The notes: generated by a model from the letters alone, not told the origin. Counted from the first letter of the stretch, positions 18,051-26,875 are shown. The stretch: DNA of 64,000 nt from CALXVA01 sp944392465 (GCA_963931155.1 OZ006978.1:744001-808000); one strand, 5' to 3'. A program made the numbers and translations.

Positions 18051-18438
18051 AATCTCCTTTTAAATGTTTTTTTAGTTTTTCAATAGCTCTAATTTTTATT
18101 CTACTAACGGATTTAGACCATATTTCTAACATTTTTGCTGCCTCATCCTGTGATAATTCTTCTTCAAATAGCAAAAAAATAACTGCCTGCTCGATTGCAG
18201 ACAGCGATTCTAAAGCATTTTTTAGTTGTAAAGAAGTGTCAATATCCTTGATGCTTGTAGAAGTGTTATTTAGTGTCATAAAGTCCTGTATAAAAGATGA
18301 GTAATCTTCATCATCTACAATAGTTCTTTCTTTAACTCTAATATTCATTTGTTTTTTAAAGTAAGTTCTTGATGAAAATATAATAGTTTTATTTAAGTAA
18401 CTATCAAACTTTTCCTCCCTTCCATTTAATTGGGCCAT
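18034..18438 (-). CDS. Sigma-70 region 4-like regulator
   Basis: A 134-residue sigma-like protein. The C-terminal half shows a region 4 helix-turn-helix: ALESLSAIEQAVIFLLFEEE, then LSQDEAAKMLEIWSKSVSRI. It resembles Tn916 Orf7-type positive regulators that turn on excision and transfer. The ribosome site GGAGATAATTAAA before ATG is good. About 400 bp of upstream sequence is available for promoters. Confidence 0.75.
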   Translation of the reverse strand: MAQLNGREEKFDSYLNKTIIFSSRTYFKKQMNIRVKERTIVDDEDYSSFIQDFMTLNNTSTSIKDIDTSLQLKNALESLSAIEQAVIFLLFEEELSQDEAAKMLEIWSKSVSRIKIRAIEKLKKHLKGDYENEK

Positions 18439-18851
18439 TTTAATTATCTCCTTTTTTAGAAAATTAGCCCTTAGACCAAAGTTCTAAAGGAGACAATTAT
18501 TTATCTATTCCTTTATACTATATAATTCTAGTATTTACATATTCCCACCACCCTTTATATCAATTTGAAAAGTACATCAAACCTTTATCTCATGTTTTAT
18601 AAAAGTCTTTCGTTTTATCTCCCTTTTCGCCTTGATACAAAGAGCCATAAACATTGTACTGCAATAGATTGCGAAAATGTGGAAATACTAAAAAGTCGTA
18701 ATAAATCGTAAAAAATTGACTATCTAATTTTTGTCAAGTCTTTTTAACGAATTTATTATATTATTTTTTTGTATGACAAACAAGCGAAAACGATATATTT
18801 TTTAAAAAATTGTATCTTTTTCACTTCTTTTATGATAAAATTCAATTATAG
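18439..18851. other. Intergenic region upstream of the sigma-like gene and IS110 flank
   Basis: 412 bp without a gene. It holds the presumed promoter of the sigma-like gene on the minus strand and the downstream end of the IS110 element. It also contains one copy of a 16-bp direct repeat (18691-18706) found again on the other side of the IS (20388-20403). No RNA gene was recognised. Confidence 0.4.
18691..18706 (+). repeat. 16-bp direct repeat flanking IS110 (copy 1)
   Basis: aaaagtcgtaataaat is identical to 20388-20403. The second copy abuts the ribosome site of the Spo0A-like gene. It may be a regulator binding site, or a duplication related to the IS insertion. Confidence 0.5.
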
Positions 18852-20057
18852 TTAGTTTTCTAAGAATTGTTTATTATTTTTGCACATTGAATATAACATT
18901 CTTAGAATTTTAGTTGAACAAGCAGTTAGGCTTTCATAATAATGTTTGCCTTCTGCTTTTTTGTTTTGGTAATAAATATATACTGGATGTTCTGGATAAT
19001 TTGAAGCACCTAATTTTACTACCATTTGACTGCAATTAAACAATATATATCTTGCATATTTGTTTCCTCTTTTTGATATTGCTCCTTTTACATTTATACT
19101 TTTTCCAGACTGTTTGATTGTTGGATCAAGTCCACAGAAAGCTATTACTTCTTTTGGACTATTAAATCTTGTTATATCTCCTAATTCTCCAAGTATTTCA
19201 GCTGTTAATATTTCTCCAATCCCATAAAATGAATTGATTATTTCATAATATTGAGATTGTTTTGCTGTTTCTATCATTTTACTTCTCAATTCATTTATAA
19301 TATTATTGTTATTTTGCACTATTTGAGCCATTTTTGAAAGATTATTTACATCGGAGTGTTCTTTATCAACTCCTGGATAAGAGTTAGCTGAAACTGTTTT
19401 TATTGTTGTGGCAAGTTTTTTATAAAAGTTTAAGTTTCTTCCATTTGTTTTGTATAAATTGTTATACAATGCATCAATTCTTTTTTCTTTTACTATTTCT
19501 GCGTGTGGAAATTCTTTAATAAAATTTAATGCTGTATCATCATAAATTCTTGTTGATTTAAAGATTTTCTCTAGTTCTGGAAAACATATATTTATCAATC
19601 TTTTGTATCTATTTTTACAACTTACATTGTTCTGTAACAAATAAAAATATTGTCTTGTCATTGCTTTTAAATTAGCATATAAGTCTTTTTTAGATAAATC
19701 GTGATATTTTACTTCGTTTACAAAAAACAACTTTGCTAACCTATAACAATCTTCTTTATCTGTTTTTGTTTTTCTAATAGTATCATAATTATTTTTTGTC
19801 GTTAAACTATTGATAACTAAAGTATTAAATCCATTTTCTTTAAAGTATCTTTCTACTGGTAAATGGTATGTACCTGTTGATTCCATAAATACTGTTAAGT
19901 TTTCTGGGTTAATTTCTTTAATTTCTGCTTTTACTTTTTCAAAATCTTCTAAATTGTGCTTTATCTCTTTTGTGTCAATAAGTATTTCTCCATCATTATT
20001 CATAAGCATTATCATACTCTTATTTTTAGCAACATCTACACTTAATACTGTTTTCAA
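18852..20057 (-). CDS. IS110-family transposase
   Basis: 401 residues with the two-domain IS110 layout. An N-terminal RuvC-like DEDD domain is seen in VLSVDVAKNKSMIMLM, then FMESTGTYHLPVERY and KTDKEDCYRLAKLF. The C-terminal Tnp20 domain shows INSFYGIGEILTAEILGELG and AFCGLDPTIKQSGKSINVKG, with the catalytic Ser region NCSQM. IS110 enzymes recombine DNA guided by a bridge RNA from the element's non-coding end. The start is TTG at 20057 with AGGTG upstream. The reading frame is intact, so the copy may be active. Confidence 0.93.
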   Translation of the reverse strand: MKTVLSVDVAKNKSMIMLMNNDGEILIDTKEIKHNLEDFEKVKAEIKEINPENLTVFMESTGTYHLPVERYFKENGFNTLVINSLTTKNNYDTIRKTKTDKEDCYRLAKLFFVNEVKYHDLSKKDLYANLKAMTRQYFYLLQNNVSCKNRYKRLINICFPELEKIFKSTRIYDDTALNFIKEFPHAEIVKEKRIDALYNNLYKTNGRNLNFYKKLATTIKTVSANSYPGVDKEHSDVNNLSKMAQIVQNNNNIINELRSKMIETAKQSQYYEIINSFYGIGEILTAEILGELGDITRFNSPKEVIAFCGLDPTIKQSGKSINVKGAISKRGNKYARYILFNCSQMVVKLGASNYPEHPVYIYYQNKKAEGKHYYESLTACSTKILRMLYSMCKNNKQFLEN

Positions 20058-20345
20058 AATTATTCACCTACTTTCTTTTTGAACTTAAGTCTTTTACCTC
20101 TACTATTATTTCATCAGGCTTGTTATATAGAGTCGATGCCCTCACTATCTAAAACTAAATTAATAATAGGAATAAAAGCCGAACTGTCAATTTTTTAGAT
20201 TCAAAGACCTCTGTAATTTGATGTTCTAACTTAAATTCTAATGTAAATAATTTTACAACCAAAAAAATTAGATGTAAACTCTTTTATTTACATCTAACAG
20301 TATACCTGTAATTTTTTGCATTACATGATTAAATTTTACATTTTT
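20058..20345 (-). ncRNA. Putative IS110 non-coding end with bridge RNA
   Basis: About 290 non-coding bases lie directly upstream of the IS110 transposase. In the IS110 group this is where the bridge RNA is encoded. The exact ends cannot be set by eye because the family lacks terminal inverted repeats. A GAGGGCATCGACTC segment (minus strand, about 20133) is the least AT-rich part. Assignment rests on family knowledge and position. Confidence 0.35.
20262..20297 (-). terminator. Minus-strand terminator upstream of the IS110 gene
   Basis: A perfect 11-bp inverted repeat TTAGATGTAAA/TTTACATCTAA with 8-nt loop, followed on the minus strand by TTTTTTGG. There is no obvious minus-strand gene above it, so it may insulate the IS from incoming transcription or mark an interrupted unit. 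Confidence 0.6.
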
Positions 20346-20387
20346 CGTTGAAATTTCAATGTTTTTATGATAAACTATTGTCAATTT

Positions 20388-20403
20388 AAAAGTCGTAATA
20401 AAT
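20388..20403 (+). repeat. 16-bp direct repeat flanking IS110 (copy 2)
   Basis: Identical to 18691-18706. It ends at the GGAGGT ribosome site of the Spo0A-like regulator. Confidence 0.5.
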
Positions 20404-20415
20404 GGAGGTATAATC

Positions 20416-21138
20416 TTGGTAAAAGTGTTAATCGCTGATGACAATGTTCCTTTTTGTGAATCATTGTTTAGTGCATTAACAAAAGAAAAAGATTTTAAAA
20501 TTGTTGGAATTTCTTATAGTGGAAAAAACATTGAGAAAAAATATTTTGAAACACAACCAGATATTATGGTTTTAGATTTAAACTTACCACAGAAAAATGG
20601 CATACAGATTATAAACGATATTACTGAGCAAGAAGGAAAAGATCCAAAAAAGAATATTATCGTTGTATCTGGCGAAATGAAATATAGAGCAAGTCTAACA
20701 AATATGAAAAAAGTATTATGGGTACTATCAAAACCAGTTGATTTTGATAAACTTATTACAGTTATTAGAGAAACATCTCGACAAAAAATAATGTCAGAAA
20801 AAATTAATGATATTACTGATGGCTTGTTAAAAAATTTACATATTCCAATTTGCAAAGGTAGAGTGCTATTAAAAAGGTCTATTCTTACTGCATATACAAG
20901 ACCTTATTTATTAAGAAAAATTGAAGATTTGATGAAAATAGTTGCCAAACAGGAGGGATACAATAATGCTAGATCCGTTCGTTCTACTATTGATAAAATA
21001 ATAGAAAGAACATTTGAGCAATCTAATGATAATTCCATTTTTTATATATTGGATGAATATTATGGCGAAAAATTAACAACCAAAACTTTTATTAGTAGTT
21101 GTGTATCTAATATTCGCAAAATAATGAAAAATAATTAA
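20416..21138 (+). CDS. Spo0A-like response regulator
   Basis: 240 residues. The start is TTG with GGAGGT eight bases upstream. The N-terminal receiver domain has the acidic pair (IADDN), the phospho-acceptor Asp in DIMVLDLNLPQKNG and the conserved Lys in LSKPVDFDKL. The C-terminal half matches the Spo0A DNA-binding domain (LHIPICKGRVLLKRSIL, then ARSVRSTIDKIIERTFEQ). It would couple element behaviour to a phosphorelay or to the host's sporulation state; this is inference. A remnant sigma gene follows in the same frame right after its stop codon. Confidence 0.8.
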   Translation: MVKVLIADDNVPFCESLFSALTKEKDFKIVGISYSGKNIEKKYFETQPDIMVLDLNLPQKNGIQIINDITEQEGKDPKKNIIVVSGEMKYRASLTNMKKVLWVLSKPVDFDKLITVIRETSRQKIMSEKINDITDGLLKNLHIPICKGRVLLKRSILTAYTRPYLLRKIEDLMKIVAKQEGYNNARSVRSTIDKIIERTFEQSNDNSIFYILDEYYGEKLTTKTFISSCVSNIRKIMKNN

Positions 21139-21741
21139 GTTGATGAATTTTATTATATATCTGAAGATGATAAGGAATTAAACAGAATAATAGATATTGA
21201 TAGTTATAATAGGATTATTTCTAAATTAGATAAACAAGCACAAGAAATAGTATCACTAAAAATATTATCTAATATGTCATTTAGAGAAATATCATTGTTA
21301 TTAAATGTACCTATGGGTACAGTACAATGGAAATATTACACATCGTTATACACCTTAAGATTATTATTAGGTAACATCTCAATGTTTATTATTGGAATAT
21401 TAATTTTTATTAAAGGAAATATTACTAACAGAGAAATGCAAGAAACTAATTTAAGTAATGATATAAGTCCAAACGATGAAATAATGAATGAGAATATTGA
21501 ACAGTCAAAAAATGAAACCAGTCCAAGTGCAGAGAGTAATATAGATTATTCAAATTTAACAGATTCTATCATACAAAAAGAATTAATAGAAATTGAGAAA
21601 CCACGAGAAGAAAAGTATGAAGATACAAATTCTAACATAGGAATTTTGAGTTTTACAGGAATATTTTTATTTTTTACTATAATTTTTATAATTATTTTTG
21701 TAAAACACCAACAGAAATCACATAAAAATGTGTCTAAATAA
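21139..21741 (+). pseudogene. 5'-truncated sigma region 4/membrane protein
   Basis: The frame is open from immediately after the stop codon of the Spo0A-like gene (21136-21138), but the first ATG is at 21274 and has no ribosome site. The part before that ATG already encodes a sigma region 4 segment (LDKQAQEIVSLKILSN) that continues into MSFREISLLLNVPMGTVQ. A membrane helix (ISMFIIGILIFIKG), an acidic linker and a second helix near the C terminus follow. It looks like an ECF-type sigma/membrane fusion that lost its N-terminal half. Expression from ATG 21274 as a 155-residue product is possible. Confidence 0.55.
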
Positions 21742-21756
21742 TAGGAAGGAAGAAGA

Positions 21757-23004
21757 GTGGTAAAAATGAAAAAAGGGATAAAGATATTTCTGATTATATT
21801 AGGAGTAATAATAATTTTAGGATTAATATTTTTTGCAGTTGATTATAATAGAGTACAGAAACAAGAAAAGCCAATATTCTGTATAAAAAATGCTATTTCT
21901 AATGATGGCGGTGGAACTGAAGAATATTTTGGTTTAGGGTATAAAGTAATTGATTTTAATATGCTGAATGGATATGACGAAATGAAAATTGGCTCTTGGT
22001 TTATGAAATCAGAAGATTTTAAAGATGAATATAGTACATATACAGAAAAATTAGCTGATACAAAAGTCATAGTAAATGGTTATAATAATATACCAAGTAT
22101 TACAATAACAAACGAGGATGCAAACACAATTAAAAAAATTTTAGATAGCTTTAAATATGACGAAGAATTATGTGATGGAATTTATAGTTATGAAATTATA
22201 ATAAATGATGAAGAACATTATATGGTTAAGAGAGATTGCAAAGCAATAGAAAAAGGAGACAAACAAGCAAATATAACAGATGAAGAATTGAAAGAAATTG
22301 AAGAAATTATAGAAAATAATATAGATGAGCCAAAATTATTAGAAGAAGTACCGCAACAATATCCAATGCAACAGGCTATAAAAGACGGTTGTGTAGTAAT
22401 AACATACAATGCGGTATTTAATAAGAGTAGATTGGATTCTTTTATTACAAATACAAATGCAAATAATGAAAATAGACAGTCAGACTTCATAAGAATTGTT
22501 TTATATACAAATGAGGGAGATCCAATTATCACAGACTTGGAATATAAAAAAGAGGATGGCTATATATTAACTTACGATAACACAAGAGATGCTTTTGGGG
22601 CAAATACAAAAGTAACAACTTATGATGATATTCCAAGCAATATTTATACAGTAGACTTAGTAGAGAATGAAAACATTATCAATATAGGATTAGTGTTACA
22701 AGGAGTTATAGATTATGATTCAGATACAAAAGAATACAAACCATTGCTTGTAGCAAGTTATTCTAAAGATTCAAAAACTTATGATACAGCACCATCATTT
22801 ATAGGTGAAGTTACTGATGTAAATGAAAAAATGCTTACTGTAAGGTCAGAAGACGAAAACATTGGAGATGCAGTTTGGGTTAGTGTAGAAGATACATCAG
22901 AGTATACAGTCGGAGATAAAATAGAAGTTTTTTATACGGGAATAGTACTTGAAACTTACCCTTGCCAAATTTATGAAATTGCTGTAAGAAAAATAGAAGA
23001 ATAA
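21757..23004 (+). CDS. Membrane-anchored DUF4362/DUF3221-like protein
   Basis: Up to 415 residues (GTG 21757; ATG 21766 is an alternative). An N-terminal membrane anchor (FLIILGVIIILGLIFFAVDY) precedes three extracytoplasmic parts: one with NDGGGTEEYFGLGYKVIDFN, a DUF4362-like middle (QAIKDGCVVITYNAVFNKSR), and a C-terminal beta-barrel segment like DUF3221 (FIGEVTDVNEKMLTVRS). Such proteins accompany ECF sigma/anti-sigma genes in Bacillota. It directly follows the sigma remnant, so it may be the surviving sensor of that system. Function is unproven. Confidence 0.55.
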   Translation: MVKMKKGIKIFLIILGVIIILGLIFFAVDYNRVQKQEKPIFCIKNAISNDGGGTEEYFGLGYKVIDFNMLNGYDEMKIGSWFMKSEDFKDEYSTYTEKLADTKVIVNGYNNIPSITITNEDANTIKKILDSFKYDEELCDGIYSYEIIINDEEHYMVKRDCKAIEKGDKQANITDEELKEIEEIIENNIDEPKLLEEVPQQYPMQQAIKDGCVVITYNAVFNKSRLDSFITNTNANNENRQSDFIRIVLYTNEGDPIITDLEYKKEDGYILTYDNTRDAFGANTKVTTYDDIPSNIYTVDLVENENIINIGLVLQGVIDYDSDTKEYKPLLVASYSKDSKTYDTAPSFIGEVTDVNEKMLTVRSEDENIGDAVWVSVEDTSEYTVGDKIEVFYTGIVLETYPCQIYEIAVRKIEE

Positions 23005-23255
23005 AATTTGACATTTTAAAATTAAGTGAGGGCAGTTATATTGATAAATGCTCTCATTTATGTTATTTGTAACAAACAAATTACAACAATATAAATTCGA
23101 GAACTAATTGCAAATTAGTTCTTTTTTTAGCTTGAAAACCTTAAAACAACGAATAAATATTATAAAAGCATTGTGTTCACATAAAAATATGTTATAATTT
23201 TACCAGTATTTGCCTATAATTATTAGCAACATTTTATAAGAAATGAGGTATTGTA

Positions 23256-24455
23256 ATGAAAAAAGAAAAAACAATATGTTGGCTTTTAAGGATAGACAAA
23301 ACACAAGATATAAGATTTTGCAAAAAATATAGAAACACTAATGAATTAAGTTTAGAAGAAAACAAAATTATAATAGATAAGCTAAACAATGAAGGTATCA
23401 ATAAAATATGTTGGATAGGTGATGAAGCCTTATATTATCCTACTTTTATAGAGTTATTAGAATATGCTAATAAAAAAGGAATAAAATGCGAATTACTTTT
23501 TAATAATTTATTCAATTGTGATATGCGAATACTAAATAAAATTATTGATTACATAGATGAATTAACAATTAACATAGACTTAATAATTGATAAAGCTAAT
23601 ATAAGCTATTATAAATATATGACAGATTTCTTCCCTTATTACCAAAATAAAGTACAAATAAATGTCCTCTCAATGATTACTAATGATATTATAGAATATT
23701 ACAATAGCAATATTATGAGATTACCTTTATTAAAAATAAATACTTGGATAATGTTAGGATTTATTCCAATATTATTAGATGAAAATATAGATATAAAAAA
23801 ATATTTTGTTTCTAAAATAAATTATAGACAATTCTATTATTCGGTGGATTTCCTTCGATTAAAAAATATAAAGCATTTTCTAGCATTAACTGAATATTCT
23901 ATATCTAGGTATTATAACATTATATTGCCAAACGGAGATATAGCAGCAATAAACGAAGTAAATAGTATTATTATTGGTAATATCTTAAATGACCTAAAAG
24001 AGCAAATAGACAAAAATTATAGAAATAAAAAGAAATATATTATACCTAAACAATCTGAACAAAAAATAAATATTATGATTGCAAGTTCAAATAATAAGTT
24101 AGTTAATTTTATAAAAACGCAAATTGAAGTACTAAAATATGTAAATATAATTGGAATCACAAGAAACGGAAAAGAAACTTATTTTGAAATATTAAACAAA
24201 AAACCGGAAATGGTGTTTTTGCAATACAATTTTAAAGATCAATCTGGATATGATATTATTACTAATTTAGCCGATAAAATGCAACTAGAACTACCAGCTT
24301 TTAATATTATAGCCAATAAAATACCTGATACCGAACTAATGCAAATGATTACTGGAACTAACTCAAAATTAAATGCTTGGATTAGGCCCAATTCTTACAA
24401 TGATAGATATTTAGATATACTTAAGCAATATAAAGTTTATAGAGATAAAGATTAA
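23256..24455 (+). CDS. Degenerate radical-SAM-like protein with receiver-like C-terminus
   Basis: 399 residues. The N-terminal 230 residues follow the radical SAM barrel pattern: a first strand ICWLLRIDKT, then NELSLEENKIIIDKLNNEGI and ICWIGDEALYYPTFIELLEYA. However, the cluster-binding Cys triad CxxxCxxC is not present (only one Cys in that position). The C-terminal 120 residues resemble a receiver domain (KINIMIASSNNKLVNFIKTQ, then PEMVFLQYNFKDQSGYDII) with Gln/Tyr where the phospho-acceptor Asp would be. It is probably a non-enzymatic sensor or regulator. About 250 bp before it holds no gene. Confidence 0.45.
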   Translation: MKKEKTICWLLRIDKTQDIRFCKKYRNTNELSLEENKIIIDKLNNEGINKICWIGDEALYYPTFIELLEYANKKGIKCELLFNNLFNCDMRILNKIIDYIDELTINIDLIIDKANISYYKYMTDFFPYYQNKVQINVLSMITNDIIEYYNSNIMRLPLLKINTWIMLGFIPILLDENIDIKKYFVSKINYRQFYYSVDFLRLKNIKHFLALTEYSISRYYNIILPNGDIAAINEVNSIIIGNILNDLKEQIDKNYRNKKKYIIPKQSEQKINIMIASSNNKLVNFIKTQIEVLKYVNIIGITRNGKETYFEILNKKPEMVFLQYNFKDQSGYDIITNLADKMQLELPAFNIIANKIPDTELMQMITGTNSKLNAWIRPNSYNDRYLDILKQYKVYRDKD

Positions 24456-24530
24456 AAAATGTATATTGATTATTATTATCTTTTATGCTAAACTATGCTT
24501 ATAAAAATTATTCTTCAAAAGGTGATACAA

Positions 24531-24749
24531 ATGAACTTATCAAATACATTTAATGCAGACCAGACAAAATTGTTAAATCAAGCTGGAATACTAATTCAAA
24601 ATAAAGACTATTCAAAAGAAGAGTTATCAATTCTCTTTAATAAGACTATAGAATATGTTATGAATAATAGCTTAAAAAATAAAGATATGTCTAATTCATT
24701 AAGAGAATATAACGATATAATTAACATTTTAGATAATTACTCAAATTGA
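24531..24749 (+). CDS. Small helical hypothetical protein
   Basis: 72 residues starting at ATG 24531 (AAAGGTGAT just upstream; an earlier in-frame ATG at 24495 lacks a site). All-helical, with AGILIQNKDYSKEELSILFN and a C-terminal acidic helix. Not recognised. It is followed 18 nt later by another small gene of the same regulatory island. Confidence 0.5.
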   Translation: MNLSNTFNADQTKLLNQAGILIQNKDYSKEELSILFNKTIEYVMNNSLKNKDMSNSLREYNDIINILDNYSN

Positions 24750-24767
24750 AAAGAGGTTTTTACACAA

Positions 24768-25028
24768 ATGACATTAGAAATGTTAAACGATATAATTGAA
24801 AGTAAGATAAATCAAAATGAAAATTTTATAATATTTACATTTTACGAATTAATGGTTAAACATGATGTTCATAAAGATGAAAGCGGTGCAGTAATTGATT
24901 TAATCAAGCAAAAATTGATTAATTATAACTATGATGTATATATTACTGGAGAAAGCTACATTTTTAATTCTGTTACATATACTGTGCCTATAAATATATC
25001 GCTAATTGCTATAAAAAGCCCAACTTAA
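24768..25028 (+). CDS. Small hypothetical protein
   Basis: 86 residues, alpha/beta (IIFTFYELMVKHDVHKDE, then YDVYITGESYIFNSVTYTV). Not recognised. Ribosome site AAAGAGG upstream. The stop codon lies inside a strong terminator that closes this plus-strand island. Confidence 0.5.
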   Translation: MTLEMLNDIIESKINQNENFIIFTFYELMVKHDVHKDESGAVIDLIKQKLINYNYDVYITGESYIFNSVTYTVPINISLIAIKSPT

Positions 25029-25040
25029 AGTAGGGCTTTT
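25014..25040 (+). terminator. Rho-independent terminator
   Basis: A perfect 8-bp stem AAAAGCCC/GGGCTTTT with 11-nt loop, overlapping the stop codon of the upstream small gene. Confidence 0.8.
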
Positions 25041-25115
25041 CTATTTACTATTTCCTATAATAAAATTTAATCGACACCTAAAGAATATATTAAAATAATG
25101 TTTTTGTCAATGCAA

Positions 25116-25991
25116 TTATAAATTATTTGCTAAATCCAATAGTGTGTTCGTATCATCGCTTCCTATGTATTCTCTTGTTGTGTTCAAACTACTATGTCCT
25201 GCTTGATTAGCCACCTGTTCTATACTATACCCCGCATTGTGTAAAGCATTTGTACAAAAGAATGCTCTTACTTTATGAGGGTGCAATTTTACAGATTTGC
25301 ATAAATCTTTATATTTATCTATTAGTCTATTACAAAAGTTACGATTAAGTGGCTTTTTATTATTCACATTCTTTTGTCCTACAAATAGATATGGATTATC
25401 TGTGTTCATTTTCTCTCTTATCTCCAAGTATTTTTTTATTGCATCATACATAATATCATTTATAATAACTTGTCTAAATTTATTACCCTTACCTATTATA
25501 TTTATAAATCTTTCCTCCAGTTTTATATCCACTAATCTTATTGTTATCATTTCGCTTTCTCTTAGTCCACCATAAATTAAAATAGCAAGAAAGCAACGAT
25601 CTCTTTCTGGATTTTTCTCATCTTTGGTTGCTATATGTTGTATTTTGTTCATTTCCTGCACAGTAGGAACTTTTTTACTTATAAAAGATTTTTGTATTTT
25701 TATATAGTCTTTATCTACAATTACCACATCTTTTTGTAGCCCTTCATCTATCAAAAATAAGTTGTATTTTTTTAAAGCCGCTATTTTCCTATTTATTGTA
25801 CGAGCAGAAGTTTGATTTCTCTTTAGATAATTTACATACATTATTATATCTGAATGATTTAGCTCTGTTATTTCTTCACCGTACGAATCTTCATAATATT
25901 GCATATATAACTTTATATCACTTGCATAACTCATATATGTATTTTCTGAAACATTATCTTTTTTCATAAATTCAATAAATTCTTCTATCAT
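25116..25991 (-). CDS. Second tyrosine recombinase (XerC/D-like)
   Basis: About 291 residues from ATG 25991, chosen because GGGTGGGG precedes it; the open frame extends 17 codons further. Core-binding domain: IEEFIEFMKKDNVSENTYMS. Catalytic residues: Arg in IYGGLRESEM, HxxR in LHPHKVRAFFCTNAL, QAGHSSLNTT, and Tyr in REYIGSDD. It is much shorter than the ICE integrase and lacks an arm-binding domain. Three direct and one inverted copy of a 17-bp sequence lie immediately upstream and could be its recombination sites. It may resolve ICE multimers, invert a local switch, or be a remnant of another element. Confidence 0.85.
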   Translation of the reverse strand: MIEEFIEFMKKDNVSENTYMSYASDIKLYMQYYEDSYGEEITELNHSDIIMYVNYLKRNQTSARTINRKIAALKKYNLFLIDEGLQKDVVIVDKDYIKIQKSFISKKVPTVQEMNKIQHIATKDEKNPERDRCFLAILIYGGLRESEMITIRLVDIKLEERFINIIGKGNKFRQVIINDIMYDAIKKYLEIREKMNTDNPYLFVGQKNVNNKKPLNRNFCNRLIDKYKDLCKSVKLHPHKVRAFFCTNALHNAGYSIEQVANQAGHSSLNTTREYIGSDDTNTLLDLANNL

Positions 25992-26006
25992 CTTCCCCAC
26001 CCTTTC

Positions 26007-26119
26007 ATTTATGTTACATTTTTGTGATAGCCTTTTGCTCATTTATGTTACATTTTTTTATTATTTTTTAATGTTTTTTCTTTAAAAATGTATCATAAGT
26101 GTATTTATGTTACATTTTT
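26007..26119. repeat. Repeat cluster upstream of the second recombinase
   Basis: ATTTATGTTACATTTTT occurs at 26007-26023, 26041-26057 and 26103-26119. An inverted, 15/17-matching copy lies at 26084-26100, just 2 bp from the last direct copy. That pair forms a palindromic site with about 13-bp arms and a central spacer, the geometry of a tyrosine-recombinase core site. It could also be an autoregulatory operator. Confidence 0.65.
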
Positions 26120-26167
26120 TATACTTTATTTTTTTGCCCCATATATTACATATAGAGCAAATATTGA

Positions 26168-26467
26168 TTATTCCTTGTTTGGATCTAATGACTTTAAATA
26201 TAGGCCATCTATTATTCCATTTCTATAAAATAATTGTCCCTCTCTATAATATGAATCATAGAGTGCCTCATTTCTATTTGAAATTAAGTTTTGAAGTTCT
26301 GTCCTTATATCATCTGGAACATTGGCTTTTATAAATTCATTTAGCTTATATGATGTGGTATAAATTTTTCTCCTGAACTGTGTTAGTAAATTGTCTTTCA
26401 TTTTAAAAGCCATATCTTCTTCTTTCTTTTCAAATAGCAAGTCAATTATGTCTTTTTTTATAGCCAT
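26168..26467 (-). CDS. Hypothetical protein
   Basis: 99 residues, helical and charged (KKDIIDLLFEKKEEDMAF, then RNEALYDSYYREGQLFYRN, a helix pair). A GGAGGG ribosome site precedes ATG. Not recognised. It is co-oriented with the second recombinase and separated from it by the repeat cluster. Confidence 0.5.
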   Translation of the reverse strand: MAIKKDIIDLLFEKKEEDMAFKMKDNLLTQFRRKIYTTSYKLNEFIKANVPDDIRTELQNLISNRNEALYDSYYREGQLFYRNGIIDGLYLKSLDPNKE

Positions 26468-26614
26468 ATAAATCCCTCCTTTTAAATAATTGTATAAAAT
26501 TCTTTCAAAAAAGGGAACGCTGAACAGAAAAAAATTTTTTCATTAAAAATTGGGACAGTTTTATTAGTCCAAAATATTGACACATAAGGATATTTTCTTT
26601 TTTTACACTCATTA

Positions 26615-26643
26615 TTGAATATTTAAAAGGTACAAGCTATAAT
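26615..26643 (+). promoter_or_regulatory. Predicted promoter of the leader RNA and long operon
   Basis: TTGAAT (26615-26620), 17 bp, then TATAAT (26638-26643), preceding the structured leader. It fits a vegetative sigma promoter. A second TTGACA at about 26574 lies upstream. Confidence 0.55.
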
Positions 26644-26649
26644 TTAAGT

Positions 26650-26875
26650 GTGTATTAAGATTATGTTATAGTTTTTGCTATAACTACCTTCAGAATTTTG
26701 TTCTGAAGCATAGCTACTAAAAATTATAGTTAGTAGTAGTACATCTACATTTCATATGTAGCATAATTTTGGGTTAAAACATAATAAAATAGATAGATTA
26801 TTTTCTATGTCTAAAAATAAGTAGAAAGTATAAAAGCTAATTGCCCCCTAATTAGCAAATACTTTCTCTTTTTTT
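26650..26875 (+). ncRNA. Structured leader or small RNA ending in a terminator
   Basis: About 225 nt between a good promoter and a strong terminator contain a chain of hairpins: TTATAG/CTATAA, CTTCAGAA/TTCTGAAG, CTACTAA/TTAGTAG and CTACAT/ATGTAG. A composite terminator follows (AGAAAGTA/TACTTTCT outside, GCTAATT/AATTAGC inside, then T7). It sits just ahead of the long plus-strand operon, so it is either an attenuator controlling that operon or a free small RNA. No known RNA family was recognised. Confidence 0.5.

Noticed and set aside
26007..26119. CRISPR array
   Set aside because: Only three direct copies and one inverted copy of 17 bp with unequal spacing and no cas genes; better explained as recombinase or operator sites.
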